Shown piece after piece: positions 6,801-7,781 of a DNA stretch of 7,781 bases. The notes beneath the pieces are model-generated. The model made no database searches and had not been told where the DNA came from. It saw nothing but the letters and a program-made list of their open reading frames with translations. The position numbers and the translations under genes were made by a program. Position 1 is the first letter of the stretch; every line of letters starts with the position of its first letter. Source of the stretch: an uncultured Clostridia bacterium (GTDB taxonomy: Bacteria; Bacillota; Clostridia; Christensenellales; Aristaeellaceae); the NCBI GenBank assembly GCA_934647235.1, contig CAKUFG010000048.1:1-7781 (forward strand), read 5' to 3'.

Positions 6801-7781
6801 CGTATACGGCAAGAAGGGCGACGAGCTGGTGTTCGGCGGCTGGACGCGCGGCTATTTCCGCCAGCCCTCGTATGATTATATCTACATGCTGCGCCTGGAG
6901 TTCAAGTATACGGGCGACAGCGATTACACCTTCGGCGGCAGCGCGCAGTGGAACGCCCAGGATAATACCTGGCAGTTTGCCTGCGGCCGCGTGCAGGCGG
7001 AGCGCGATTACTCCTATGTCCGCTTTGTGCTGATGTATCACGATCAGATCAACCACACCGACTACGCCAACATGTTCCTCTACCGCGAGCCCTACGGCGC
7101 GCTGATGGGCTACGATTCCCGCGGCAACTGCATCACGCGCACCACGTCCGCGCGGCTGACGGGCGGCAGCACCTACGATGATTTCAACAACGTCCTCACC
7201 AGCTTCCAGCCGGGCCATTCCGCTGCTGATGCAGCCAGCTATACCTGGGGCGATACCGACGCTGAAAAGAAGCGCCATCTGCCAAGAACGGTCACGTCAC
7301 CCCTTGACACCCTGCAGGAATTTTCGTACAATGAGCATGGAGGCGTGGTTCGTTCCGTGCTGCGGCATGCGGATGCGCAGACCCCGCAGATCGTATCCGG
7401 CACCGCATATCAGCACAACGGCAACCATATCCTGTCTCAAACCGATGCGCGCGGCAAAACGGTCACGCACGATATCGATGAGAATACCGACCTGACCCGC
7501 GCCGTGACCGATCCCAACGGCCAGCAGGTGCAGTATGCCTACGACAGCGCGCGCCGCGTCACGCAGGTATCCGCTTCCGCCGGCGGCAAGCAGTACAAAA
7601 ACGCCTACGCTTACGAAAACGACCGCCTTAAGACCGTATCCCACAATACGGACGGCAGCGCGGTGAACGACGTGACGTATCGCTTTGCGTATGACGCTGT
7701 GGGCCGCCCCACCGAAACCCATGTGGGCAGCCGCCTGCTGTCGCGCAATGTGTACAACGCCGACGGCACGCTGCAGAAGGT
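3808..7781 (+). CDS. DNRLRE-domain RHS/YD-repeat protein, 3' end outside the window
   Basis: The frame is open for 1324 codons to the window edge with no stop. Residues 1-250 match the N-terminal region common in Clostridia RHS proteins (RTEYGKVFQLD, AWAEIDRSF). There is no signal peptide or membrane segment, so if the protein is surface-exposed or secreted its export route is not visible. Residues about 262-430 form a DNRLRE domain (YDSNIESTYI, NYGTGTTMHVR, CLLRIREL, ending YFVLEYASL). Residues about 436-515 are the RHS entry domain (NISLANGNMIFALSDF, FGLGYGWRTSL). YD repeats run at about 611-766 (TDGAGRLTAFNYANGRL, YNADGLLNLVQNADGR). Two jelly-roll-like, carbohydrate-binding-type modules follow at about 785-930 and 938-1095; each begins NxL followed by a short FxxxxF/W pattern. 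YD repeats resume at about 1100-1324 (YDSRGN, TDPNGQQVQYAYDSARRV). RHS repeats build a shell that encloses a C-terminal toxin in many polymorphic toxins, but the core motif and tip are off the window, so a toxin role is inferred. G+C is higher than in the flanking gap. Confidence 0.92.
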   Translation, partial: MNDMNSSMKSNPAARLFPRELPEKRTEYGKVFQLDPKHFQAVTYAMPIHERGQNGAWAEIDRSFHAEAAALHSANARMHVQCQAANAHSFVTVQDADGYTLSYGMENAQAVAPATEDAAVMAEPTIEALRERPLQMDGCVRYAGILPGVDLVCRTQPEGFKDEIVYHTLAQVQPVTFRLYAPELSLTLQGNGDLHALDAQGVCRFILPMPFVLDSENELGEAHTTLSRDGEGWLLRCEPDADFCQHAKFPVVLDPAIYTGRYDSNIESTYINSSSSTANRNYGTGTTMHVRHSGSSDRMCLLRIRELPALDASAFITGAKMAVAKYTQPDETVNIYAREITSDWAEQTVTYNTRPETADFLESGASVPHNTSYSRYIFLDITALTRRWYGGEANYGVQIESQQGWPNAVVMESSRGGRKPYFVLEYASLAGLEEDLAYDTLDIGRAGAANISLANGNMIFALSDFASGGLRLPASVQHFYNSCDMNQDYFGLGYGWRTSLHQTLHRETRTNADNVSVLYYIYTDADGTQHAFTQENAEYHDLSNLGMTLTLNTDDATAVITTKMHTEYRFTLPVVDWNGSNAGEALELLGSVRDPNGSTLAIASSGLRITYVTDGAGRLTAFNYANGRLSTITLPHAAGAAAQQISFAYNAAGQLSCVTQIDGVQSQYGYNADGLLNLVQNADGRSLAIAYRNTGSISGLPHQVLSASLTGGTLTAVSKHYDFQNLLTVVTDTLTDNGKKLFYHFNNDGHVVSINDELGYAVFAQYEGEKINKPTAASGMRRVVNNLLLDHGFEDNSSVWVTGVSRGTGDIVRDETVYHTGLISRRIHVNADSEAYVRQEVAVTPGKSYTFSGYVKTSGDVTALLRLTYTDADGALQTVDSQPIRNQADFDRFSVSLTLPEALSANTLNCQIVAAEQAGLAWFDDLQLEEGLTCNAYNMLVNSDFSHGDTPSAPAKWLYGGSADHFSFQTDLPDYLSGRALRFLGRDGYGDSMKQEVRVYGKKGDELVFGGWTRGYFRQPSYDYIYMLRLEFKYTGDSDYTFGGSAQWNAQDNTWQFACGRVQAERDYSYVRFVLMYHDQINHTDYANMFLYREPYGALMGYDSRGNCITRTTSARLTGGSTYDDFNNVLTSFQPGHSAADAASYTWGDTDAEKKRHLPRTVTSPLDTLQEFSYNEHGGVVRSVLRHADAQTPQIVSGTAYQHNGNHILSQTDARGKTVTHDIDENTDLTRAVTDPNGQQVQYAYDSARRVTQVSASAGGKQYKNAYAYENDRLKTVSHNTDGSAVNDVTYRFAYDAVGRPTETHVGSRLLSRNVYNADGTLQK

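Noticed and set aside
3694..7278. Two very long minus-strand open frames (3694-4683 and 4684-7278) opposite the RHS gene
   Set aside because: They are composition shadows. The plus-strand gene has strong G/C at third codon positions, which removes stops on the opposite strand. Their translations are low-complexity in A, G, R, V, I, Q and H with no recognisable domain, while the plus frame shows clear DNRLRE and RHS domains.
1..7781. CRISPR arrays, tRNA or rRNA genes, insertion-sequence ends
   Set aside because: No regularly spaced direct repeats, no tRNA- or rRNA-like segments, and no transposase frame with terminal inverted repeats were seen on reading both strands.

Overview
The window holds two large divergent genes separated by an AT-rich gap of about 810 bp. 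Both gene families, the clean AGGAG-type ribosome binding site and the gene layout suggest a Gram-positive, Clostridia-like (Bacillota) bacterium, probably gut-associated. This is an inference from gene content. No rRNA or housekeeping marker is present to fix the taxon.

Left part (92-2994, minus strand): one gene for a roughly 967-residue multidomain protein of the TOTE conflict-system type. In order it has an N-terminal coiled coil, a cysteine-rich segment, an archaeo-eukaryotic primase (AEP) domain, a superfamily 2 helicase and a single-HKD phospholipase D-like nuclease domain. The reading frame is broken by a one-base loss near 1164-1165, inside the helicase between motif III and the second RecA lobe. 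As it stands, the gene encodes a truncated primase/helicase-lobe-1 protein (943-2994) and a separated helicase-lobe-2/nuclease fragment (92-about 1165). All catalytic motifs on both sides look intact, so the lesion is either very recent or a sequence error.

Middle (2995-3807): an intergenic region with no gene I can support. It contains a series of short inverted repeats, a terminator-like hairpin reading rightward, and a plausible extended -10 promoter. The promoter is followed directly by a 37-nt interrupted palindrome in the leader of the right-hand gene.

Right part (3808 to beyond 7781, plus strand): the first 1324 residues of a very large RHS/YD-repeat protein with an N-terminal DNRLRE domain and two jelly-roll-like modules set between YD-repeat blocks. 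The end is outside the window, so any C-terminal toxin domain cannot be seen. The window therefore looks like an accessory conflict region: a nucleic-acid-targeting effector gene back to back with a probable polymorphic toxin or large surface protein gene. No functional link between the two can be shown from sequence alone.
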